A stretch of DNA of 16,392 nucleotides from an uncultured bacterium (GTDB lineage: Bacteria > Patescibacteriota > Minisyncoccia > Phycocordibacterales > UBA918), in NCBI GenBank assembly GCA_913050645.1, contig CAJXAG010000020.1, positions 1 to 16,392 on the forward strand. The letters run 5' to 3'. How positions within the stretch are numbered: the first letter of the stretch is position 1; the number at the start of each line of letters is the position of its first letter. A program made the translations under genes and the position numbers. Shown one piece after another: positions 6,443 through 13,001 of this stretch. Below the pieces are notes generated by a model that was not told the origin of the DNA, made no database searches, and saw only the letters and a program-made list of their open reading frames with translations.

Positions 6443-6465
6443 GCCGTTTCGCTTTGCGAAACGGC
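6443..6465. repeat. Hairpin over the -35 region of the metallo-beta-lactamase gene
   Basis: GCCGTTTCGC and GCGAAACGGC are perfect 10-bp arms with loop TTT. The arm and loop contain the -35 hexamer TTGCGA of the downstream promoter, so it could act as an operator. It has no T run and does not look like a terminator. Confidence 0.6.
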
Positions 6466-6481
6466 TTGTCACACGTATAAT
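6454..6481 (+). promoter_or_regulatory. Promoter of the metallo-beta-lactamase-fold gene (near-leaderless)
   Basis: -35 TTGCGA (6454-6459), 16-bp spacer, consensus -10 TATAAT (6476-6481). The ATG at 6491 begins 9 nt after the -10, giving a leader of about 3 nt with no room for a ribosome binding site. Confidence 0.65.
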
Positions 6482-6490
6482 GTGCGAACT

Positions 6491-7117
6491 ATGGTAATTA
6501 CACATCACGGCGGGCAGTGTTTTAAGGTGTCATTTGGTGATACGACACTTGCGTTTGACCCTATTTCAAAGAAATCAAAACTATCACCGGTAAAGTTTGG
6601 ATCTGATGTTGCATTTATTTCAATGCATCACCCTGACTTTGATGGTGCAGAACAAGTTGCACACGGGAATAAGCAGCCATTTGTGGTCAATGGCCCAGGT
6701 GAGTATGAGATTGGGGATGTGACGGCGCGGGGGTATGGAGTGCAAACAATGTACGACAAAAAAGAACGATATAACACTATCTATCAAGTGCAGCTTGAGG
6801 GGATGAATATTGTATTCCTCGGAGCGCTGGGTGACCCAGAGATTGATCCAAAGATTCTTGGTGAGTTAGGTGACATTGATATCCTCTTTGTTCCCGTTGG
6901 GGGCGGGGATGTCCTTGAGGTACCGCAGGCTTCGAAGCTCGCAGTAAAGCTTGAGGCAAAATGTGTGATCCCAATGCATTACGATAAGAAAGCGCTTGAA
7001 GCCTTTTTGAAAGAAGAAGGTGCGACCAATGGTTCTGGAAAGCCCCAAGACAAGCTGACATTAAAGAAGAAGGATGTAGCGGAAATGGCTGGTGCGGTGG
7101 CTGTTCTGAAAGCATAA
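6491..7117 (+). CDS. Metallo-beta-lactamase-fold protein (UlaG-like)
   Basis: The 208-residue product resembles the small UlaG-like branch of the metallo-beta-lactamase superfamily (Zn-dependent hydrolases). Visible landmarks are HHGGQCFKV (5-13), FDPISKK (22-28), SMHHPDFDG (44-52), GPGEYEIGD (68-76), GALGDPE (111-117), PVGGGDVLEV (135-144) and VIPMHYD (159-165). The canonical HxHxDH zinc motif is reduced to HHPDFDG, so metal binding may be altered and the substrate cannot be predicted. I chose the ATG at 6491; an in-frame start at 6482 overlaps the space just after the -10 box. It is the first gene of a plus-strand run with a small membrane protein and gyrA. Confidence in the fold is good, in the reaction low. 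Confidence 0.85.
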   Translation: MVITHHGGQCFKVSFGDTTLAFDPISKKSKLSPVKFGSDVAFISMHHPDFDGAEQVAHGNKQPFVVNGPGEYEIGDVTARGYGVQTMYDKKERYNTIYQVQLEGMNIVFLGALGDPEIDPKILGELGDIDILFVPVGGGDVLEVPQASKLAVKLEAKCVIPMHYDKKALEAFLKEEGATNGSGKPQDKLTLKKKDVAEMAGAVAVLKA

Positions 7118-7128
7118 GCTAGATAGGC

Positions 7129-7153
7129 GGTGCAAAACCGAAGGTTTTGCGCC
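7129..7153. repeat. Short intergenic hairpin
   Basis: An 11-bp stem (one G-T pair) with loop GAA; the core is GCAAAACC-GAA-GGTTTTGC (7132-7150). It lies between the metallo-beta-lactamase-fold gene and the next gene, with no T tract, so it is unlikely to terminate transcription. It resembles the hairpin cores at 4121-4142 and 4921-4939. Confidence 0.6.
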
Positions 7154-7179
7154 CATCGCGCCACATTGCCGGTAAACAT

Positions 7180-7575
7180 ATGTTACGAAAAATAGAAAAA
7201 CTCAGAAAAGAGCCAAAAGAGGTTCGTAATCGATATGCATTTTGGGTTGCTCTTTTGTTTACAACTGTTGTGACCGTATTTTGGCTGACAAGCCTGCCTG
7301 CACGCATGCAGGTGTTTACCGGAGTCGCGCCACAGGAAAAAACTGCAGGTGGTTTTACGCGAATGTGGCAGAGTATGAAAGCGTCGGTTTTGGATGGTGC
7401 TCCAGAAGTAGTACCTGAGCCTGCACCAGAAGAGGTGAAACAAGTTACCATTGATGAATTTTTGGCTTCAAGTAGTCAAGCTTCAAATAATCAAAAGGAA
7501 GCTACTGCGCCAGTGGGGCGACCAATTCTAATCGCTACCTCCTCAGCGCCTGTAAATGCCTCAAGTACACGCTAA
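7180..7575 (+). CDS. Hypothetical single-pass membrane protein
   Basis: Not recognised as a named family. The 131-residue product has a Lys/Arg-rich N-terminus (MLRKIEKLRKEPKEVRNR) and one membrane helix (about residues 21-38, WVALLFTTVVTVFWLTSL). A polar region rich in Pro, Glu and Ala follows (APEVVPEPAPEE), then a Ser/Ala-rich tail. The positive-inside rule puts the N-terminus in the cytoplasm and the low-complexity tail outside. I chose ATG 7180; a TTG at 7147 in the same frame would begin inside the hairpin at 7129-7153. No Shine-Dalgarno site or promoter is obvious, so it is probably cotranscribed with the gene ending at 7117. It lies directly before gyrA, but its sequence gives no link to gyrase. 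Confidence 0.75.
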   Translation: MLRKIEKLRKEPKEVRNRYAFWVALLFTTVVTVFWLTSLPARMQVFTGVAPQEKTAGGFTRMWQSMKASVLDGAPEVVPEPAPEEVKQVTIDEFLASSSQASNNQKEATAPVGRPILIATSSAPVNASSTR

Positions 7576-7578
7576 TTA

Positions 7579-7587
7579 TGCTACAAT
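7579..7587 (+). promoter_or_regulatory. Putative extended -10 promoter of gyrA
   Basis: TGCTACAAT (TG, one base, TACAAT) lies just after the upstream gene's stop. The predicted start near 7594 gives a 38-nt leader. Only a weak purine stretch (AGAG) precedes the gyrA ATG. Confidence 0.5.
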
Positions 7588-7631
7588 AGCCGCACATTTT
7601 GAGTTTATTCATTTAGCTGCAATAGAGATCT

Positions 7632-10109
7632 ATGCCGAAAAAGACCATGAAGGATGAAAATCCAGCTCCAGAAAATACACGAGGTATTGTGTCACAGAGC
7701 ATTACTGAAGAGATGCGTACTGCGTATCTTGACTATGCGATGTCGGTGATCACTTCACGTGCGCTTCCTGATGTGCGTGATGGCCTCAAGCCAGTGCATC
7801 GACGTATTCTCTATTCTATGCGCCTGAATGGTTTGACTGCAAGTGCAAAGTTCAAGAAGTCAGCGACGGTTGTTGGAGACGTGCTTGGTAGTTTTCACCC
7901 ACATGGCGACGCGGCGGTATATGAGTCGATGGTGAAGCTTGCCCAGAATTTCTCGACACGATACCCATTGGTTATCGGACAGGGTAACTTCGGTTCGATC
8001 GACGGTGACTCGGCGGCGGCGTATCGATACACTGAAGCAAAGATGTCGAAGGTTTCTGAGGAAATGTTGCGTGATCTTGAGAAAGATACCGTGAACTGGC
8101 GGCCAAACTTTGATGGCACGAAGAAGGAACCCGAAGTACTCCCTGCAGGGATGCCAAACCTGCTTTTGATGGGTACTTTAGGTATTGCCGTAGGTATGGC
8201 GACAAACATCCCGCCACACAACCTTCGTGAAGTTGCTGATGCGATTGCACATCTTATTGATGATCCGGATGCATCAAATGATGATCTTTTGAAACATGTG
8301 AAAGGTCCCGACTTCCCGATGGGCGGTATTGCTTTTGATCAAAAAGCGATCAAGCAGGCCTATGCAAACGGTAAGGGTGGTGTAGTTGTGCGTGGGGAAA
8401 CTGAGATTGTTGAAGACAAGAAAGGAAACTTCTCGATTGTGATTACCTCGATTCCGTTCCGTGTGAACAAGGCTGACATGCAAGAGAAGATTGCAAATCA
8501 CGTGCGCGATAAGAAGATTGAGGGTATTAAAGAAATGCGTGATGAGTCAACAGACGATATCCGTGTGGTGATTGACCTCAAGTCAGGTGCCAATCCACAG
8601 ACTGTTTTAAATAAACTCTATAAGCTGACGCAGCTTGAGGACACGTTCCACTTCAACATGGTGGCGTTGGTTGACGGCGTGCCACAAACACTCTCACTGA
8701 AGGTGATACTTGAGGAATACATTAAGCATCGCGCTGAGGTCATCAAGCGTCGTACACAGTATGATCTGAACAAGGCACAGGATCGCGAGCATATCCTCCT
8801 TGGTCTAAAGAAGGCACTTGATCATATTGATAAGATCATCAAGCTTATTCGTGCAGCAAAAGATGTTCCCACTGCACATGCACAGTTAATGAAAACGTTT
8901 AAGTTTTCTCAAGTGCAAGCACAGGCGATTCTTGATATGCGCCTACAGAAACTTGCTGGACTTGAACGTAAGAAGATTGAAGATGAACTCAAAGAGGTGC
9001 AGGCATTGATCAAAGAGCTTGAAGCAATTCTCAAGAGCAAGAAGAAAATGATGGGGATTGTTAAAAAAGAACTCGCAGAAGCTGCGGAAAAGTTTGGTGA
9101 CGATCGTCGTACGAAGATTGTAAAGGGTGGAGTGAAGAACCTGTCTGCTGAAGACTTGGTTGCTGAGGAAGAGTCGGTGTTGGTACTCACTAAAGGCGGC
9201 TACGTGAAGCGAACGAACCCATCCGAGTACAAAACACAGAAGCGTGGTGGCGTTGGTGTGGTTGATCTCAACACAAAGGAGGAGGATGTGGTCACTACCA
9301 TGCTTACCACCTCAACACACAGCGACCTCTTATTCTTCACTGATGCTGGAAAGGTCTACCAGTGCAAGATGTTTGAGATTCCTGAAGGACGTCGTGCAAC
9401 TAAAGGTAAGTCCATCATGAACTTCCTCTCTATGAGTAGTGATGAACGAGTAACGTCAGTCCTTCCAGTACGTAAAGGTGCATGGGACGAAGGTGATTGG
9501 AGCCTTATGATGATTACCCGTAATGGTGTTATCAAGAAATCAGATGCATCTGCATTTAAAGATGTGCGCCGCAGCGGACTTATTGCAATTAACCTGAAAG
9601 CTGAAGATAAGCTCAAAGGGGCTCTGTTTGTAGCTGCGGGTGACGAGGTGTCACTGGTTACACACAATGGACAAGCGATCCGCTTTAAAGAAGCAGATGT
9701 GCGTCAGATGGGACGTACTGCAGCAGGTGTTGGCGCTATGAAGCTTAAGGGAGATGACTACATCGTTGCTGCAGATGTGCTAAAGAAAGGGGAGGGAGAC
9801 AGAGAGATTCTAGTAGTGATGGAAAACGGATTTGGAAAGACTACTTCAGCAAAGGAATATAAAGTACAGAACCGTGGAGGAAGCGGTATCAAAACCGCAA
9901 AGGTGACTGCAAAGACCGGTAAGGTGGTTGGTGCAGCAGCACTTACTCCAGAAGACCGGGCTGAGGGTGAGCTTGTGGTAATGAGCAAGAAGGGGCAGGT
10001 AATTAAGCTTGCGCTGAAGGATGTTCCAACACTCGGACGCGATACTCAGGGAGTGAAGGTGATGAAGATGAAGGCGGGCGACTCTATCGCCACAATAGTC
10101 TATTTCTAA
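7632..10109 (+). CDS. gyrA: DNA gyrase subunit A
   Basis: GyrA is the DNA-cleaving subunit of gyrase, which with GyrB adds negative supercoils using ATP. The 825-residue product (E. coli 875) starts with the winged-helix/tower region. It has GLKPVHRRILYSM (51-63), the HPHGD segment (89-93) and the catalytic tyrosine in AAAYRYTEAKMS, Tyr133, which attacks the DNA backbone. A coiled-coil region (about 440-500) and the six-bladed C-terminal DNA-wrapping domain follow. The first blade has QKRGGVG, a one-residue variant of the GyrA box QRRGGKG; that box separates GyrA from ParC. Later blades show GRRATKGKS, GRTAAGVGAMK, NRGGSGIKT and GRDTQGVKVMK. At the quinolone-contact positions it has Ala94 (E. 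coli Ser83) and Glu98 (E. coli Asp87). The stop codon lies inside an inverted repeat that continues downstream. Confidence 0.95.
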   Translation: MPKKTMKDENPAPENTRGIVSQSITEEMRTAYLDYAMSVITSRALPDVRDGLKPVHRRILYSMRLNGLTASAKFKKSATVVGDVLGSFHPHGDAAVYESMVKLAQNFSTRYPLVIGQGNFGSIDGDSAAAYRYTEAKMSKVSEEMLRDLEKDTVNWRPNFDGTKKEPEVLPAGMPNLLLMGTLGIAVGMATNIPPHNLREVADAIAHLIDDPDASNDDLLKHVKGPDFPMGGIAFDQKAIKQAYANGKGGVVVRGETEIVEDKKGNFSIVITSIPFRVNKADMQEKIANHVRDKKIEGIKEMRDESTDDIRVVIDLKSGANPQTVLNKLYKLTQLEDTFHFNMVALVDGVPQTLSLKVILEEYIKHRAEVIKRRTQYDLNKAQDREHILLGLKKALDHIDKIIKLIRAAKDVPTAHAQLMKTFKFSQVQAQAILDMRLQKLAGLERKKIEDELKEVQALIKELEAILKSKKKMMGIVKKELAEAAEKFGDDRRTKIVKGGVKNLSAEDLVAEEESVLVLTKGGYVKRTNPSEYKTQKRGGVGVVDLNTKEEDVVTTMLTTSTHSDLLFFTDAGKVYQCKMFEIPEGRRATKGKSIMNFLSMSSDERVTSVLPVRKGAWDEGDWSLMMITRNGVIKKSDASAFKDVRRSGLIAINLKAEDKLKGALFVAAGDEVSLVTHNGQAIRFKEADVRQMGRTAAGVGAMKLKGDDYIVAADVLKKGEGDREILVVMENGFGKTTSAKEYKVQNRGGSGIKTAKVTAKTGKVVGAAALTPEDRAEGELVVMSKKGQVIKLALKDVPTLGRDTQGVKVMKMKAGDSIATIVYF

Positions 10110-10226
10110 CGAAATCTAGCAATTACTTTGTTGCACTACAAGAAAAAGCGCTCGCCGTACGTTACGTACGTTTCGCGCTTTTTCTTTTGTGCGCCGCGTA
10201 CTTGCAGAGATTTCGTTAGAAATAGA
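10099..10226. repeat. Long inverted repeat spanning the gyrA stop codon
   Basis: The 19-bp arm 10099-10117, holding the last gyrA codons and TAA, is exactly complementary to AGATTTCGTTAGAAATAGA at 10208-10226. Pairing continues inward in blocks (GCAA/TTGC, GCAC/GTGC) to the terminator hairpin in the middle, so the whole 128 nt can fold into one long stem. Confidence 0.8.
10140..10188 (+). terminator. Terminator of gyrA
   Basis: Stem AAGAAAAAGCGC (10140-10151) with GCGCTTTTTCTT (10175-10186), followed by TTGTG. The loop itself contains CGTACG-TTA-CGTACG. It forms the inner part of the longer inverted repeat. Confidence 0.7.
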
Positions 10227-10294
10227 GAGTGAATGACATTCGTTAGCATCCCAACTTTGAGTACAAGTAGATGCGCAGGTGGAGATGGAAGCTT

Positions 10295-10324
10295 GTCATT
10301 GCGAGTCAGAGCGAAGCAATCCAG
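10295..10324 (-). repeat. Dispersed repeat, copy B (single half)
   Basis: Read on the minus strand it starts CTGGATTGCTTCGC and ends CTCGCAATGAC. It matches one half of the elements at 4857-4973 and 11083-11191. It lies in the 381-nt gene-free stretch 10110-10490, which otherwise holds only hairpins, terminators and a promoter. Confidence 0.7.
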
Positions 10325-10337
10325 AAGAAACATTCCG

Positions 10338-10414
10338 AAACCCGCCATTTCAGCCTAAAATGGCCGGTTTGTTTGTGCTAAACCCGCCAAATCAACCTGA
10401 TTTGGCGGGTTTAG
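10338..10414. repeat. Two tandem 33-nt palindromes, the second a likely terminator
   Basis: Unit 1 is 10338-10370 and unit 2 is 10380-10412, 9 nt apart. Both begin AAACCCGCCA and end GGTTT. Unit 1 pairs GCCATTT with AAATGGC and has one C-C mismatch. Unit 2 forms a perfect 17-bp stem (10378-10394 with 10398-10414, loop ACC) followed by GGGGTTTT, so it can act as a terminator on the plus strand. The arms of the two units differ but each stays self-complementary. Confidence 0.8.
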
Positions 10415-10475
10415 GGGTTTTACTGACTGTGCAGATCTTTCCTCAGTGGAAAAGCCAAATGATTTTTGAATGCGC

Positions 10476-10481
10476 TATACT
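10476..10481 (+). promoter_or_regulatory. -10 box of the methyltransferase gene (near-leaderless)
   Basis: TATACT ends 9 nt before the ATG at 10491; the spacer is AATGAACAT. No strong -35 or TGn extension is seen. The predicted leader is about 3 nt. Confidence 0.45.
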
Positions 10482-10490
10482 AATGAACAT

Positions 10491-11063
10491 ATGGAAGAAA
10501 CTACACAAGAGGTAGGAGGAGTGCAGCTGCAGGGGCGGTTTGTGGTGCCAGGGGTGGTGGTGACGCATTTTCACATACGCGAGGGTGACACCGTTGCGGA
10601 CTTTGGTGCAGGAAGTGGGTACTTCCTTGAAACACTGGCGTGTCTGGTGGGGCAAGAGGGAGTGGTGTACGCCTGCGAGATACAGAAGGATCTGGTTGAG
10701 AAGATGGGCAACATTGCGCGTAGCAAGGGCCTGGCACAGGTAAACCCACTGTGGGGTGACCTTGAAGAGTTGGGAGGTACCAAGGTACCAGAAGGAGTGC
10801 TTGATGTAGCGATGCTCGTGAACACTTTTTTTCAGATTGAAGATAAACAAACAGCGCTGCAAGAGGTTCTGCGTACGACGCGCCCTGGTGGAAAGTTTTT
10901 CTTAGTTGATTGGTCAGAGTCGTTTGCAGGTTTAGGGCCGCACGCGGATGCGGTGGTAACAGAACAGATGGCGAAGGATTATTGTGAACAGGAAGGCTTT
11001 GTATTTGAACGATCGTTTGATGCGGGGGATCATCATTATGGTCTTGCGTTTCGGAAGGTATAG
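10491..11063 (+). CDS. Class I SAM-dependent methyltransferase
   Basis: The 190-residue product is a Rossmann-fold methyltransferase that uses S-adenosylmethionine. Motif I is VADFGAGSGYF (35-45). The acidic end of strand 2 is YACEIQ (60-65), followed by WGDLEE (88-93). The strand 4 region is VLDVAMLVNTFFQ (103-115), and EVLRTTRPGGKFFLVDW (125-141) is the usual post-motif segment. These are typical of the Methyltransf_11/25-like group; the substrate cannot be told. I chose ATG 10491 because the alternative in-frame ATG at 10470 lies upstream of the -10 box and adds seven unusual residues. The gene stands alone, flanked by palindromic repeats on both sides, which may mark a mobile or recombination-prone segment. 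Confidence 0.85.
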   Translation: MEETTQEVGGVQLQGRFVVPGVVVTHFHIREGDTVADFGAGSGYFLETLACLVGQEGVVYACEIQKDLVEKMGNIARSKGLAQVNPLWGDLEELGGTKVPEGVLDVAMLVNTFFQIEDKQTALQEVLRTTRPGGKFFLVDWSESFAGLGPHADAVVTEQMAKDYCEQEGFVFERSFDAGDHHYGLAFRKV

Positions 11064-11082
11064 CTTTTCTTGGGGGGGGATT

Positions 11083-11191
11083 ATGCTGGATTGCTTCGTC
11101 GCAGGCTCCTGGCAATGCCGTACGTTGTTCATTTGAAGGTGACGGTAGTGAGACTTTCGTCATTGCCAGTGCATACGAAGCAATCCAGCAT
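11083..11191. repeat. Dispersed inverted repeat, copy C (paired halves)
   Basis: ATGCTGGATTGCTTCGT (11083-11099) pairs perfectly with ACGAAGCAATCCAGCAT (11175-11191). A second stem, CTGGCAATG (11109-11117) with CATTGCCAG (11161-11169), lies inside. Each half resembles the single copy at 10295-10324. A run of eight G (11072-11079) lies just before it. Confidence 0.8.
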
Positions 11192-11240
11192 TGTGGCATA
11201 CGACTTGTCCCGTTCTGTGTAGTGAACCTCCATAAATAGT

Positions 11241-11249
11241 TGGTATACT
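11241..11249 (+). promoter_or_regulatory. Extended -10 promoter of the solute-binding protein operon (near-leaderless)
   Basis: TGGTATACT ends 10 nt before the ATG at 11260, predicting a leader of about 4 nt (7 nt if the second ATG is used). No -35 is recognisable. It would drive 11260-13259. Confidence 0.6.
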
Positions 11250-11259
11250 TTATATAACT

Positions 11260-12564
11260 ATGATGAACCTGCGACCATTCCAGATCGTTCTTTTGGGCAC
11301 TTTTACCTTTTTGGCGTTTTTGTCACTGATTGTGCTTTCAAATACGAAAGGTACTACAAACACAGAAGAACTTGCGTACGGTGAACGTGTGGTTATCTGG
11401 GGATCTCTTGATGATGACATGTTCGACATCGTATTTCGGAATATTACACAAGAGGATAAGGCTTTTGGGGTAGTGGAGTACTATCAGATTGACGAACGAA
11501 ACTTTGACGATGAGTTTATAAACGCTATTGCGGAAGGCCGTTCGCCCGATATGATCGTGTTGCCAGCAGAAAGTTTGGTAAAACACCGAGCAAAACTACT
11601 GGCCATTCCTGACGACTCATACCCATACACATCGTACCGAAACAATTTTGTTGATGGCTCTGAGATCTATGTTTTGCGTGACGGTATCTATGCGCTCCCA
11701 TTTGCTGTAGACCCCATTTTACTTTTTTGGAATCGTGACATCTTTGCATCCAATGGTCTTGCACAAGCACCACGTACTTGGGAAGAGATTGTGGCAAACG
11801 TGGTGCCACGGATTACCCAGCGCGACAATAGTCGTAACATCTTGCGGAGTAGTATCGCCTTTGGTGAATACCGTAACGTCTTGCAGGCAAAAGAAGTCCT
11901 CATGATGCTTGCGCTGCAGTCAGGGAGCGATATGGTCACCGATGGTGAGCGGGGGTATTTTTTAGGAATCAATCAGTCCTCTGCAGGAGGTCGCGCACCG
12001 CTTGAGGCATCACTGCAGTTTTATACTGATTTTAGCAATGCAAATAGCCCAACATACTCATGGAACCGTGCAATGCCGACAGACAAAAACGCTTTTGTTT
12101 CAGGTGACCTTGCTTTGTACTTTGGCTACGGGTCTGAAGCAGAAAATATCAATAACAAGAACCCAAACTTGAACTTTGACGTTGCGCAGGTGCCACAAGG
12201 AGGTACGGCAACAGCACTACGTACGTATGGCACTTTCTATGGCTTTGCAATCCCACGAGCGTCGGGGAATATAAATGGAGCGTTTAACGTTGCCCAGAAG
12301 CTTACCAGTGCACAGGTTAACGATGAGCTCACACGAGCTCTCAATATGGCTTCGCCGCGACGTGACGTGGTTGCAGTGGGGGATAGTAGTCCGTACCGCA
12401 ATAACATGCTGCAAAGTGCCTTGATTGCACGCACCTGGCTCGACCCTGACCCAGAGGCTTCTTCAGATATATTTCTGCGTATGGTTGAGGATGTGGTTTC
12501 AAACCGCTCTCGAGCAGGTGGAGCAGTGGGTGACGCAATTAATCGTTTATTGTTAGAGTATTAG
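11260..12564 (+). CDS. Extracellular solute-binding protein, family 1-like, membrane-anchored
   Basis: The 434-residue product has the look of a family 1 (sugar-type) substrate-binding protein of ABC importers: ERVVIWGSLDDD (42-53), a typical EGRSPDMIVLP segment, GIYALPFAVDPILLFWNRDIF, APRTWEEI, and a later FAIPRASGN stretch. The N-terminus carries one hydrophobic segment (about 7-27) but no Cys lipobox, so it would be held by an uncleaved helix or released. No ABC permease or ATPase is in view. Its stop is one base before the next ATG, tying it to the pilin-like gene that follows. Its role may therefore be surface recognition rather than import; this is inference. It could start at either of two consecutive ATGs. 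Confidence 0.82.
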   Translation: MMNLRPFQIVLLGTFTFLAFLSLIVLSNTKGTTNTEELAYGERVVIWGSLDDDMFDIVFRNITQEDKAFGVVEYYQIDERNFDDEFINAIAEGRSPDMIVLPAESLVKHRAKLLAIPDDSYPYTSYRNNFVDGSEIYVLRDGIYALPFAVDPILLFWNRDIFASNGLAQAPRTWEEIVANVVPRITQRDNSRNILRSSIAFGEYRNVLQAKEVLMMLALQSGSDMVTDGERGYFLGINQSSAGGRAPLEASLQFYTDFSNANSPTYSWNRAMPTDKNAFVSGDLALYFGYGSEAENINNKNPNLNFDVAQVPQGGTATALRTYGTFYGFAIPRASGNINGAFNVAQKLTSAQVNDELTRALNMASPRRDVVAVGDSSPYRNNMLQSALIARTWLDPDPEASSDIFLRMVEDVVSNRSRAGGAVGDAINRLLLEY

Positions 12565-12565
12565 T

Positions 12566-13000
12566 ATGAAAGTATCTACAATCATCCTCTTTGTTATGTT
12601 TTTGCTCATAGCAAATACAGGTTTTGTTTTTGCTGGTTTTGATGATCCAGGGTCTGGTGCTAGTGTAACTGAAGACCCAGGCTCTGGGCCGAGTCAAGGG
12701 TACGATGGACAACCTTTTGCAAACGAAGTGGTGCTACTGAATCCACTGAAGGGAGAGATCAATAGCATCCCGGCGTTTTTTAGAGCGATTATCCAGATCC
12801 TCTTGGTGTTTGCAATACCGTTTGTGGTGTTCTTCATCATTTGGGCAGGTTTCTTATATGTCACAGCGCGCGGCAACCCAGAGAAGATTTCACAAGCCCA
12901 TAAAGCGTTATTGTACGCTATTATAGGAGGTCTCTTGATACTCGGCGCTGAGTTGTTGTTAACGGTTATTACCAACACGATAGCCGACATAAGAAATTAG
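12566..13000 (+). CDS. Pilin-like two-helix membrane protein (TrbC/VirB2-type), member 1
   Basis: The 144-residue product has a signal peptide (MKVSTIILFVMFLLIANTGF, likely cut after VFA at 23). A Gly/Ser/Pro-rich stretch follows in which DPGSG occurs twice. Two membrane helices (about 73-99 and 114-137) enclose a short charged loop (ARGNPEKISQAHK). This is the plan of TrbC/VirB2-type pilins of conjugation and type IV secretion systems. It starts one base after the stop of the solute-binding protein (TAG-T-ATG), without a Shine-Dalgarno site, which suggests translational coupling. It is the largest of five related proteins in the window. The pilin assignment rests on topology and context, since the family is poorly conserved in sequence. 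Confidence 0.75.
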   Translation: MKVSTIILFVMFLLIANTGFVFAGFDDPGSGASVTEDPGSGPSQGYDGQPFANEVVLLNPLKGEINSIPAFFRAIIQILLVFAIPFVVFFIIWAGFLYVTARGNPEKISQAHKALLYAIIGGLLILGAELLLTVITNTIADIRN

Positions 13001-13001
13001 T

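Noticed and set aside
7147..7179. TTG start for the small membrane protein before gyrA
   Set aside because: It lies in the hairpin at 7129-7153 and has no ribosome site; ATG 7180 gives a normal basic N-terminus before the membrane helix.
10099..10226. Insertion sequence or MITE at the gyrA end
   Set aside because: No transposase, no target-site duplication, and the arm is part of gyrA coding sequence, so a mobile element is not supported, although an inverted duplication is.
10338..10414. Possible CRISPR-like direct repeats
   Set aside because: There are only two units, each internally palindromic, with a 9-nt spacer; no array and no cas genes are present.
10501..11199. Open frame of 232 codons antisense to the methyltransferase
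   Set aside because: It is Pro/His-rich translation with no domain, covers repeat copy C, and is opposite a gene with clear methyltransferase motifs.
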